64,000 bases of DNA from Shewanella marina JCM 15074 (GTDB lineage Bacteria > Pseudomonadota > Gammaproteobacteria > Enterobacterales > Shewanellaceae): positions 1 to 64,000 of the forward strand of contig NZ_BALM01000019.1 of the NCBI RefSeq assembly GCF_000614975.1, in the 5' to 3' direction. The translations under genes and the position numbers were made by a program. The notes beneath the pieces are model-generated. The model had not been told where the DNA came from. It ran no database searches and saw only the letters and a program-made list of their open reading frames with translations. How positions within the stretch are numbered: the first letter of the stretch is position 1; the number at the start of each line of letters is the position of its first letter. Shown piece after piece: positions 1-9,832 of the stretch.

Positions 1-1
1 C

Positions 2-670
2 CAACTATTTAAGAATGTTTCGCAAAAAGCATCTATGGTCGGTGGCGGCTATATGGGGTGGAGCGGTGGAGCAATTCTAGGCGCATCAATTGGCTCTGCG
101 ATTCCAATTATTGGTACTGGAATTGGTGCTACTGTGGGCAGTATTCTAGGCAGTATTGCTGCTGGCAGCGTAGCCTCATATGCTGCATCAGGGATTTTAA
201 ATAGCTTTATTGCGGATGATGCTGATCAGATGTTAGCGATTATTCAGCGCCAATTTCTCCAACTAGCACAACAGTATTTGTTATCTCATGATGAAGCTGA
301 ATTAGTGATTGCTGAGTTGCAGCAACAGCCTAAATTAATTTATTTACTGCAAGATATGTATCAAAGTGATGATAGGGATGAGTTTGCTCAGCAGTTATTG
401 ACTCCGCTGATTGAAGTTCAAGTTCAGCAGCGAGTGATTGTCCTTACTAGCAGTAGTCGAGTCTGGGCTTTTATGCGTAATCAATCTGTTAAGTTTGCAA
501 AGAAATTTGCACTAAAGATTAGCGAGACTGCTTATTATCGCGATAGCGAACTTTGGTCACGTAACAAATTATTGGTACCACTTATTGGTCGAATTGATAA
601 TAGTCGCTATGTAGTTAGAAGTGCCAATCAAAGTGAAATACTGAAGTGCATTAAGCTATTGTGTGGCTAA
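2..670 (+). CDS. Glycine-zipper protein, 5' end outside window
   Basis: The frame is open from base 2 with no stop before the first ATG at 35. That ATG has no ribosome binding site, so the gene probably starts upstream of the window. The visible part holds a long Gly/Ala/Ser/Ile stretch with GxxxG spacing (about residues 3-55 from the ATG), which is typical of glycine zippers that pack in or on membranes. A helical, charged, Gln-rich tail of about 150 residues follows. I do not recognise the family. Glycine zippers occur in membrane-inserting toxins, phage/tail components and envelope proteins, but nothing here chooses among them. A strong hairpin follows the stop. Confidence 0.55.
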   Translation, partial: QLFKNVSQKASMVGGGYMGWSGGAILGASIGSAIPIIGTGIGATVGSILGSIAAGSVASYAASGILNSFIADDADQMLAIIQRQFLQLAQQYLLSHDEAELVIAELQQQPKLIYLLQDMYQSDDRDEFAQQLLTPLIEVQVQQRVIVLTSSSRVWAFMRNQSVKFAKKFALKISETAYYRDSELWSRNKLLVPLIGRIDNSRYVVRSANQSEILKCIKLLCG

Positions 671-674
671 AATT

Positions 675-710
675 AATGAGAGCATCGTGAGTTTTTACGA
701 TACTCTCATT
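675..710. terminator. Hairpin terminator after glycine-zipper gene
   Basis: Long stem with arms AATGAGAGCATCGT and ACGATACTCTCATT (one mismatch) around a T-rich loop. It begins five bases after the stop at 670. It can also serve the small leftward ORF that ends at 725. Confidence 0.7.
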
Positions 711-724
711 TAATTCAAGCTTGT

Positions 725-871
725 TTATTTATGCTCAGGATGTTGATTACATGGCTCACCCGCTTTGTGTTTATGTTGGTGCTGGTGAATGTATTCAAAT
801 TTATGTTGATGCTGATGTTTTTGCTTCGTTTCATTTTCAGTACAACATGTCTTTTCATGTTCAGTTTTCAT
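725..871 (-). CDS. Small His/Cys-rich protein, 48 residues
   Basis: Short ORF read by hand from the minus strand, ATG at 871-869, TAA at 727-725. A GAGG ribosome binding site sits 6 bases before the ATG. The product has 10 histidines and 3 cysteines in 48 residues, with clusters such as KHQHQHK and HQHQHKHK, a CC pair near the N terminus and a lone Cys near the C terminus. It has no signal peptide. This composition suggests a cytoplasmic metal-binding or metal-buffering peptide (Zn, Ni, Cu or Co), which is inference from composition only. An inverted repeat at 901-922 lies about 30 bases before the start and could be an operator. Confidence 0.55.
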   Translation of the reverse strand: MKTEHEKTCCTENETKQKHQHQHKFEYIHQHQHKHKAGEPCNQHPEHK

Positions 872-900
872 GCTAAACCTCGTCTGTAATGATCGTTAAG

Positions 901-922
901 CGTATTTCATCTTTGGAATACG
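901..922. promoter_or_regulatory. Inverted repeat upstream of the His-rich ORF
   Basis: CGTATT (901-906) and AATACG (917-922) form a 6-base inverted repeat with a 10-base spacer, 30 bases before the start of the 48-residue His/Cys-rich ORF. Its position fits an operator. The cognate regulator is unknown and the match could be chance. Confidence 0.25.
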
Positions 923-1195
923 TTTATCTTTAATTTCTACTTATTATCAGCTTCCATTGATGAAATATCACTTACTAAATGATGAGCGATTGTTCATCAA
1001 TAATTAGTCAAATTAGATGTTAATTATTATTGGTTAATTAAGCGTATATGTATGCATATGTTGATAGGTGTAACGGGTGAATGTGACGCCTAAAGGGAAA
1101 CCTTTTTAGTATTAAGTAATATGTGATATGAATCTTTTCTATATCAATTAATAATCATTATGCTTACTCGCTTTCATCAATATCGAGGAGGCATA

Positions 1196-1891
1196 GTGGT
1201 TAATACTCGTGGGTTTACCTTAATTGAGCTAGTTGTCGTTATTATCATTATTGCGGTGTTATCGGTCATTGTTGTGCCTAGATTTATACAGTTATCTAGT
1301 GAAGCAAAGCGTAGCGATATGCAGCAATTGTATGGTGTCTTAAAGCAAAATATGTCACTTACTCATGCTAAAGCGACGATTGAAGGTAAGGATAGCCTAG
1401 AGTCTGCATCAGTGGATAATGTGCCAATCGCCTATGGATATCCTACTGCGCAAGGGATGGTGGATTCTCTGCATGGGGCTGAACAATGGTATCCGCTAAC
1501 ATTTAATATGAGTGATTTAGCGAGTTTAGGGAGTTTAGGAAGTTTATTAGGAGTTAAAACCTCTGTAACCATGTTTAGCTTAGATGATAATTATTTAAGC
1601 GAAAAAAGTCTTAAGGATAAGGTCAAATACATTCAAAAAGGTCAGTGTTATGTGACTTACGTTGATATTGCGATGCCCCCAAGTCCTACGGAGCCGGATA
1701 AGCCAACACCTGAGTTAGGTTGGGGAAAGCGTGTATTATGTGGTTTGTTAGCACGACTTCCTTTGCCTCTTGATCAATATATTCCATTTTGCCCGAGAAA
1801 CCATGATGATTCGTCTAGCGGAGAGTCAACTAATGAGTCGGATAATACAGGTGGTGAAGCGAGCTTAATTATCGATACCAATGGTTGTTAG
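1196..1891 (+). CDS. Orphan type IV pilin / pseudopilin-like protein
   Basis: Prepilin-like protein of 231 residues. I place the start at the GTG at 1196, not the ATG at 1160, because AGGAGG lies 6 bases upstream. This gives a short leader MVNTRG followed by FTLIELVVVIIIIAVLSVIV, the classic prepilin peptidase site and N-terminal helix, with Glu at mature position 5. The globular part has Gly/Ser/Leu repeats around residue 110, and a Pro-, Ser- and Asp-rich C-terminal tail with four Cys that could form disulfides. No other pilus gene is nearby, so the system it serves (MSHA, type II secretion or other) cannot be told. A hairpin follows the stop. Confidence 0.75.
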   Translation: MVNTRGFTLIELVVVIIIIAVLSVIVVPRFIQLSSEAKRSDMQQLYGVLKQNMSLTHAKATIEGKDSLESASVDNVPIAYGYPTAQGMVDSLHGAEQWYPLTFNMSDLASLGSLGSLLGVKTSVTMFSLDDNYLSEKSLKDKVKYIQKGQCYVTYVDIAMPPSPTEPDKPTPELGWGKRVLCGLLARLPLPLDQYIPFCPRNHDDSSSGESTNESDNTGGEASLIIDTNGC

Positions 1892-1896
1892 ATGGA

Positions 1897-1933
1897 TAGA
1901 GCATGAATACTAACAGATAGTACTCATGCTCTA
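1897..1933. terminator. Bidirectional terminator between convergent genes
   Basis: Arms TAGAGCATGAATACT and AGTACTCATGCTCTA form a 15-base stem with one mismatch. It sits between the pseudopilin stop (1891) and the stop of the leftward NYN gene (1943). Confidence 0.75.
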
Positions 1934-1942
1934 TTATTAAAC

Positions 1943-2698
1943 TTAAGCAGCATCTTTTGCTTTATGTTGCTTGGCTTTTCTTTTATCCCTAACCCATAAC
2001 ACCGAGCCATTGGTCTTTTTCATTTCAAATAGATCGATCGCCATAAATAGATCGCTTAACTTCTTAAAGCCATAGTTACGTTGATCAAATGAGGCATGGT
2101 TAGATATGTGGGTACCAATTGGGCCTAATTGAGCCCAACCATCGTCTTCTTCCACCGCTTCTATAGCCTGACGTAATAGATTGATAAGCTTGGAATCACT
2201 TTTAATACTGTGGCTGAGATTCTGGCTAGGTTGCTCAAGTATCTCGACTTCTGCGCTGTTGTCTTCGCATTCTTCGTCTAAATAGAGAAAGCGTGAGCAG
2301 CTATTAACGAACGGTAATGGCGTTTTTCGTTCACCAAAACCAATAACAAACTTGCCGTCAGCAAGTGTACGAGTCACTAGTGGCGTAAAATCACAATCAG
2401 ACGAAACTAGACAAATTACATCGATATCTTTGGTGTAAAGCACATCCATAACGTCTATGACCAAGGCCATATCTGTGGCATTTTTACCTTTAGTCAGGTC
2501 AAATTGTTGAATGGGTTGAATGGCGTATTCATGCAATACATCTTCCCATGACTGTAGATTTTGATTTTTCCAATTACCATAGGCTTTACGAATATTGACC
2601 ACACCATAGCGAGCTAATTCTGATAAGACTTTAGCAATTTTTTTCGCGGGTGCGTTATCAGCATCAATGAATACGGCAATCTTTTCTCTATCTTTCAC
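1943..2698 (-). CDS. NYN (PIN-like) nuclease domain with C-terminal LOTUS/OST-HTH domain
   Basis: A 251-residue protein. Residues 7-145 form a NYN/DUF88 domain with the acidic residues expected for a metal-dependent RNase fold: D12 and D14 in FIDADNAP, D76 in KNATDMALVIDVMD, and D101/D103 in SSDCDFTPLV. Residues about 170-230 resemble a LOTUS/OST-HTH module, which binds RNA in this family. Role is probably RNA cleavage or binding; the substrate is unknown. It is a single gene, convergent with the pseudopilin gene. Confidence 0.8.
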   Translation of the reverse strand: MKDREKIAVFIDADNAPAKKIAKVLSELARYGVVNIRKAYGNWKNQNLQSWEDVLHEYAIQPIQQFDLTKGKNATDMALVIDVMDVLYTKDIDVICLVSSDCDFTPLVTRTLADGKFVIGFGERKTPLPFVNSCSRFLYLDEECEDNSAEVEILEQPSQNLSHSIKSDSKLINLLRQAIEAVEEDDGWAQLGPIGTHISNHASFDQRNYGFKKLSDLFMAIDLFEMKKTNGSVLWVRDKRKAKQHKAKDAA

Positions 2699-2866
2699 TG
2701 ATGTCTCCTTACAATCAGTTATATAACCATTAATGGTTAATTAAGTTATTGATAATATATACTTTATGTGATTATCATAATGCAAAGCAGTGTATTGTGC
2801 ATTAGCTTATGAGTGAGAATGATTGAATCGTTTGACTGGGGAAGCGGTGTAATAGCTACCAACAAA

Positions 2867-2901
2867 AATCCCCGTGTTGTTTATTAAACAATACGGGGAT
2901 T
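2867..2901 (-). terminator. Terminator of the lysine-riboswitch transporter gene
   Basis: Stem AATCCCCGT / ACGGGGATT extended by TTGTTTA / TAAACAA, about 20 bases beyond the transporter stop. On the minus strand it is followed by a T-rich run. Confidence 0.7.
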
Positions 2902-2921
2902 AGGCAGGGATGAAACTTTAA

Positions 2922-4505
2922 TTAAACGTTAGCTGCTACCAACTGTTGTCTCTTATTCCGGCGTAAAAAGAATAGGCAACTGATAATGAACCACGCGCCA
3001 CAAACGGCAATACCTGCAACTGTTGAATGCGTTATTCCCATTGCTAGATAACCTAGGAATGCGCCAAATGCGACGATTAATGCATAAGGTAGCTGAGTCA
3101 TAATATGATCCATATGATGACAACCAGCGCCTGCTGACGACAAGATACTGGTGCTTGAAATCGGTGAACAGTGATCGCCAAATACTGAGCCTGCTAATAC
3201 CGCAGCAAGCATTGGCATTAATAGCTGAATGTCGGTCGCAATGGCAATATCACCAGCCAATGGCAACATAATACCGAAGGTGCCCCAACTTGTACCTGTT
3301 GCAAATGACATACCGCAAGCCAGTAAAAATACTAATGCAGGTAGTAGCTGTACCGGGATACTGGTTTGGATCAATGAGGCTAAATATTTACCTGTTTCTA
3401 AGTCGGTTACCACTGTACCGATAGTCCATGCAAAAAACAGAATCACAATAGCTGGGATCATTGCTTGCACACCTTTAGGGGCAACCGTTAACCATGTTTT
3501 GACTGACATCTTTAAGCGCAATGCTAATAGTACTGATACCGCTAAACTACATAGCGCCGCATAAACTAAAGATAACCCGACGTTAGTGTGCTCAATGGCT
3601 GCAATAAAGCTAAATGCCTGATGGTTAGCTGCTAGCACTTCGGCACCGCTTTCTAACATAAAACCGACGCTTGATAAGGTTAACGTTAGGATAGGCAAAA
3701 TCATATCGATCATGCTGCCGTTGCCTTCATCTTCGGTAGTGATCTCTAAGCCATGTGGATGACCTTTAGCTTCATCCCATAAATTACCTTGCTCAGCCAT
3801 CTGCTCATGTTTGCGCATTGCACCGATATCGAAGCGGGTACCAATCACAATAAAGACTAATAATAGGGTAAAGATTGCATACAAGTTCATTGGCACTAAT
3901 TGTACAAATAATGAAATTGGGCTGATATCAGTAATATGGTTGGTTGCTAAAATGCCGCCAAGAATCGCAATAATATAGGCGCCCCAAGATGAAATTGGAG
4001 TGACAACGCATAATGGCGCGGCGGTTGAATCTAAAAAGTAAGCCAGTTTTGCGCGTGAAATTTGAAAACGGTCGGTCACAGGGCGGCAAATAGGACCCAC
4101 TGATAAACTATGGAAAAAGTCATCAATAAAGAAGGTGAATAGCATCGCACCGGTGAGGATTTTGGCACTGCGACGATCTTTACAGTGGCGAACGCCCCAC
4201 TGTGCAAAGGCTTTTGTTGCCCCTGATATGGTCATCAAGCTAATTAACACGCCTAATAACAGCATAAACAGCAACATATGCGCATTTCCGCTATTAATTG
4301 CACCATCATGCCAAACCAGTCCTGCCACAGTTTCTAGTAAGTACTTTAAGGTGTTTAGCGGTTGATAATTGCTAAGCAATAAGGCACCAGTCACGATACC
4401 AGTACCAATAGATAACAAAACACGACGGGTCGTGATTGCAAGAATAACGGTTAATAACGGTGGTACCACCGATAATACTGAGTCTGAATATTGAATTAAA
4501 TTCAT
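2922..4505 (-). CDS. lysW: NhaC-family transporter, probable lysine transporter LysW
   Basis: A 527-residue polytopic membrane protein with about 11-12 hydrophobic segments and typical NhaC/Na+-H+ antiporter superfamily motifs, such as FFIDDFFHSLSVGPI and GTSWGTFGIMLPL. A lysine riboswitch precedes it, so the likely cargo is lysine, not sodium alone. Comparative genomics has proposed this riboswitch-linked NhaC subgroup, named LysW, as lysine transporters. Membrane topology and family are clear from sequence; the substrate is inferred from regulation. The ATG at 4505 has AGGTG about 10 bases upstream, inside a hairpin (4516-4533) that could hide it. Confidence 0.8.
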   Translation of the reverse strand: MNLIQYSDSVLSVVPPLLTVILAITTRRVLLSIGTGIVTGALLLSNYQPLNTLKYLLETVAGLVWHDGAINSGNAHMLLFMLLLGVLISLMTISGATKAFAQWGVRHCKDRRSAKILTGAMLFTFFIDDFFHSLSVGPICRPVTDRFQISRAKLAYFLDSTAAPLCVVTPISSWGAYIIAILGGILATNHITDISPISLFVQLVPMNLYAIFTLLLVFIVIGTRFDIGAMRKHEQMAEQGNLWDEAKGHPHGLEITTEDEGNGSMIDMILPILTLTLSSVGFMLESGAEVLAANHQAFSFIAAIEHTNVGLSLVYAALCSLAVSVLLALRLKMSVKTWLTVAPKGVQAMIPAIVILFFAWTIGTVVTDLETGKYLASLIQTSIPVQLLPALVFLLACGMSFATGTSWGTFGIMLPLAGDIAIATDIQLLMPMLAAVLAGSVFGDHCSPISSTSILSSAGAGCHHMDHIMTQLPYALIVAFGAFLGYLAMGITHSTVAGIAVCGAWFIISCLFFLRRNKRQQLVAANV

Positions 4506-4515
4506 GATCTCGACA

Positions 4516-4533
4516 CACCTACAAAATTAGGTG
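4516..4533 (-). promoter_or_regulatory. Hairpin sequestering the lysW ribosome binding site
   Basis: Transcript arms CACCTA and TAGGTG with a 6-base loop. The 3' arm contains the only good ribosome binding site (AGGTG) for the ATG at 4505. Its position between aptamer and start fits an expression platform acting on translation. Confidence 0.5.
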
Positions 4534-4597
4534 GAGATCTACCGTGAAAGGATAGAGAAACAGATTTCAAGCGAAATAATACTTCTTATCCCTTAGG

Positions 4598-4756
4598 GTA
4601 GCGCTCCATAGACAAAAAACTATGGCAGTCCTGTATTTATTCAATACAAGCCCAGCCATTATTGATGATGCAATAATGGCTTCGGCGCTGACTCCTTTCA
4701 CCAGATGTCATCGGTATCACCCTCAATCTGGATACTTTTAGGCAGCGCGCCTCTAC
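4598..4756 (-). ncRNA. Lysine riboswitch (L box) aptamer
   Basis: Read on the minus strand, the leader carries the conserved L-box elements in order: GTAGAGGCGC (closing helix and first conserved box), AAGTAT, GAGGGTGATACCGATGACAT, TGGTGAAAGGAGTCAGC, GCCGAAGCC, GGCTGGGCTT, GGACTGCC, and the closing GGAGCGCTACC. The end strands GTAG and CTAC pair to close the multi-helix junction, and variable hairpins separate the conserved blocks as expected. It lies about 90 bases upstream of the transporter start. Lysine binding should reduce transporter expression. Confidence 0.9.
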
Positions 4757-5024
4757 TCAAAGGATCGCAAGGATGATACCGATGATTTCTGCTGACGCAA
4801 TAGTAAATTACTTTATTAGGTTATAAAAAAGTTAGCATTGCTAAAAAATGAACAATTAAGTGTCACTTAGTCATAATTGGTGGCTGAATTTTAATCGCGC
4901 ATGGATAACCTAATGTAAAATTTTTTTGTGATAACACAGATCAAACTGTGATGCGGCTAATGCTGTTGTAGGTCAGCTTAAGTAGAATACGCTGCAGTTT
5001 GAACATCAATTTTAAGGAAGTATT

Positions 5025-5764
5025 ATGCAGTCGGCTGAGTCATTTATTGAGCATTTACAGCTAGAGAAACATGTCGAGGGTGGCTATTTTTGTTCATCTT
5101 ATCGTGCTGAGCAGCAATTTGATGATACGCGTGCGTTATGGACCAGTATTTACTTTTTACTGCATACGGGGGAGGTCTCTAATTTTCACCGCTTAACCGC
5201 CGATGAGATGTGGTATTACCATGCTGGAGAAGCATGTATACCCAAACTACCTGAAGTTGCTATTTTCAGAAGCACTTAAGCAAGTTCATTTCTAGGCGCA
5301 TCTATGCAGGAATGGTATTCCCTTTTAAATAGGTGCAACAACGAAGTGGGCTTGCTTAAGGCTTTCTTTGATGGGTTTTAACGTGCTTTATACTGCGTTA
5401 TTGATTTTGATAAGGGAGTAGCCATTAGCTTCAATCAATGCCTTGCCTAAAGTACGTTAAATTCCCACTGAATTCTGCAACTTCAGGTAGCTTGGGTATA
5501 TCTATTTATATGATTGATGAACAGGGCGAGTTGACGACCGCGCAATTAGGTTTAGATGTTGCTGCGGGTGAGCGTCCACAGTTTTTAGTGCCTAAAGGCT
5601 GTATTTTTGGTTCGGCGATGAATAAATCAGGCTTCTCATTAGTGGGCTGTATGGTCTCGCCTGGTTTTACCTTTGAAGACTTTGAGCTATTTAGTCAGCA
5701 AGATTTATTAGTTATGTATCCGCAACATCAGGACATTATTAAAAAATTAAGTCGCCCTGCATAA
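5025..5764 (+). pseudogene. DUF985 cupin-like gene interrupted by a small inverted-repeat element
   Basis: The two halves of a DUF985 cupin (usually about 150-160 residues) lie on either side of an inserted element. The N-terminal half (5025-5234) runs from MQSAESFIEHL to WYYHAGEA. The C-terminal half resumes at 5501 with SIYMIDEQGELTTAQLG and continues to the stop at 5764, including VPKGCIFGSAM and VGCMVSPGF. A good AAGGAAG ribosome binding site precedes the ATG at 5025. The element adds a stop at 5277-5279, so a full cupin cannot be made as the sequence stands. The natural substrate of the family is not established. Confidence 0.85.
5237..5500. mobile_element. MITE-like inverted-repeat element, about 260 bp, inside the DUF985 gene
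   Basis: The terminal inverted repeats are 24 bases (5237-5260 and 5477-5500) and match at 23 positions; the outer 20 bases read TATACCCAARCTACCTGAAG. Inside are two further hairpin pairs: CTTAAGCAAG (5275-5284) with its perfect complement at 5351-5360, and TTAACGTGCTTTA (5378-5390) with a 12/13 complement at 5448-5460. There is no transposase. If TATA is taken as a 4-base target duplication (5237-5240 and 5497-5500), removing one copy plus the interior restores an open frame across the cupin gene. The palindromic TATA makes the exact border ambiguous. Confidence 0.75.
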
Positions 5765-5773
5765 GTAGAACAT

Positions 5774-5805
5774 AAAAAAACCGTGGCTTAATTAGCCACG
5801 GTTTT
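5774..5805. terminator. Bidirectional terminator between DUF985 gene and katG
   Basis: Stem CCGTGGCT / AGCCACGG with A-run on the left and T-run on the right, between the stops at 5764 and 5825. Confidence 0.85.
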
Positions 5806-5824
5806 GTGTACCAGCTTAACTCGT

Positions 5825-8390
<2,566 letters not shown>

Positions 8391-9056
8391 TTGACTCTAC
8401 AACTTAATAAAAACCGAGTGTTAGCCGCTATGCCATTTTGCCTACTGTTTATTGCGGGCATTGTTGATGCTATTGGCTTTATTCATCTTAAAAATGGCTT
8501 ATTTGTGTCATTTATGAGTGGCAACACAACCCATGTGGCGATGCTGCTATCTGATCATCAATATGGACAATCAATTAATTACATTGCTGTTATTTTACTG
8601 TTTGTTGGTGGTATTACCGTCGGTGAAATGATTGGCCTACTGCAAAAAAAGCATTATCGCTGGATAGTCATGACCTTGGTCAGCATGTTGTTGACGGTTG
8701 CACTGGTTATTGATCAAATTGAGACGCCTATGGTGACCAATTTTGTATTGGCATTTGCAATGGGACTGCAAAATATTGCTTTGAGAATCACTATTGGTAA
8801 AGCGATGCCATTAACGTTTGCGACGGCTTTTCTTGCCAATACAGGCCGTGAACTGGCGATGTTGTTATTGGGACAAGGCGATAAATGGGTCTTTTTAAAA
8901 CAGATTAGCCTGTGGTTATCGATTTTTATTGGTGCCATTGTGGGTAGCAACTTGATGTCGGTGTCACTGCATTATGCGTTAGTTGTTCCCATTGTTTTAT
9001 GTTTGATCGTTGCGGCCACATTGTATTGGTTGCGAGCATTAACAGATGATGAGTAA
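8391..9056 (+). CDS. DUF1275 (YoaK-type) membrane protein
   Basis: A membrane protein of up to 221 residues with six or so hydrophobic segments. Family features include the N-terminal GIVDAIGFIHLKNGLFVSFMSGNTTH motif, which I describe by its core FVSFMSGNTTH, and AMGLQNIALR in the middle, both typical of DUF1275. Function of the family is unknown. The reading frame opens with a TTG at 8391. A GTG at 8420 or the ATG at 8430 would also keep the conserved region, and no start has a convincing ribosome binding site. It is a single gene. Confidence 0.8.
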   Translation: MTLQLNKNRVLAAMPFCLLFIAGIVDAIGFIHLKNGLFVSFMSGNTTHVAMLLSDHQYGQSINYIAVILLFVGGITVGEMIGLLQKKHYRWIVMTLVSMLLTVALVIDQIETPMVTNFVLAFAMGLQNIALRITIGKAMPLTFATAFLANTGRELAMLLLGQGDKWVFLKQISLWLSIFIGAIVGSNLMSVSLHYALVVPIVLCLIVAATLYWLRALTDDE

Positions 9057-9082
9057 CTCATCTCTGGGTTGGACAGTTGTAC

Positions 9083-9107
9083 AAAAGCAGCAAATTTGCT
9101 GGCTTTT
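9083..9107. terminator. Bidirectional terminator between DUF1275 and YbhB genes
   Basis: Near-palindrome built on CAGCAAATTTGCTG with flanking AAAAG and CTTTT, between two convergent stops. Confidence 0.65.
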
Positions 9108-9137
9108 GTTTGGTTTAATTTAGGTGAGCTGAGCTAA

Positions 9138-9617
9138 TTAGCGCTGATAAATCGCGGTAATGGTAGATTTTGCCAAAGCACTGCCGTGCAACATAAAGCT
9201 AACTAATGCACATGAAGCATCGTCAGGAATGGCGAGCGTTTCAGTCGATAATGCCCACACGGTGAATTGGTAACGGTGCATGCCATGACCCTCTGGCGGG
9301 CATGCGCCACCAAAGCCTTTAAAACCATAATCATTACGCATCTCTAGCCCCGCAGAGAGATGGCCTGAAATACCCTGTGCTAATTCGGTCGTTCCTGCCG
9401 GAATATTGATGACTTGCCAATGCCAAAAACCGCAATCTGTTGGCGCATCGGGGTCAAAACAGGTGATGGCAAAACTCTTGGTGCCTTCTGGCGCGTTATA
9501 CCAAGCGAGTTGCGGTGAGATATTGTCGCCGTCATGGCCAAAGCCATTAAATGAAAATTGCTTATGGTGTAATTGACCTTCGTGAATATCTTGACTGGTA
9601 AGTTGCAATGTTGACAT
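9138..9617 (-). CDS. YbhB/YbcL family Raf-kinase-inhibitor-like protein (PEBP fold)
   Basis: A 159-residue protein with both signature blocks of bacterial PEBP proteins: DPDAPTDCGFWHWQVINIP near residue 50 and ACPPEGHGMHRYQFTVWAL near residue 105. These line the small anion/ligand pocket of the fold. It has no signal peptide. The role in bacteria is not settled; the eukaryotic kinase-inhibitor name comes from homology only. A run of AT-rich DNA separates it from the next genes, so it is probably monocistronic. Confidence 0.92.
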   Translation of the reverse strand: MSTLQLTSQDIHEGQLHHKQFSFNGFGHDGDNISPQLAWYNAPEGTKSFAITCFDPDAPTDCGFWHWQVINIPAGTTELAQGISGHLSAGLEMRNDYGFKGFGGACPPEGHGMHRYQFTVWALSTETLAIPDDASCALVSFMLHGSALAKSTITAIYQR

Positions 9618-9796
9618 GGTAAACCTCAGATTTAAAAGTATCGCTATTGCTCATTATAGTAGGCTTTTGGCGTTGCCATTTTATCACTCAAAGTATCTAT
9701 TTTCTTTGTTTTTGTGGGTTTTTGATACATTAAGGTGCTTTTGTGCTGTATGGTCTTAGATATTAAAGATCTATATTTATATGATAAGTGAAATGA

Positions 9797-9820
9797 GATA
9801 TGCGCCAGCACGTACTGACG
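9797..9820 (-). terminator. Hairpin after the downstream zinc-ribbon paralogue
   Basis: Imperfect palindrome TGCGCCAGCACGTACTGACGCA about 15 bases beyond the stop at 9833. It resembles the perfect GCGCCAGCATGCTGGCGC hairpin that follows the second paralogue, as if the pair duplicated with its 3' flank. Confidence 0.5.
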
Positions 9821-9832
9821 CATTGAGCCTTA

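Noticed and set aside
5378..5460. Possible integron attC site inside the DUF985 element (TTAACGTGCTTTA ... complement)
   Set aside because: The arms lack the RYYYAAC/GTTRRRY core ends and there is no cassette structure.
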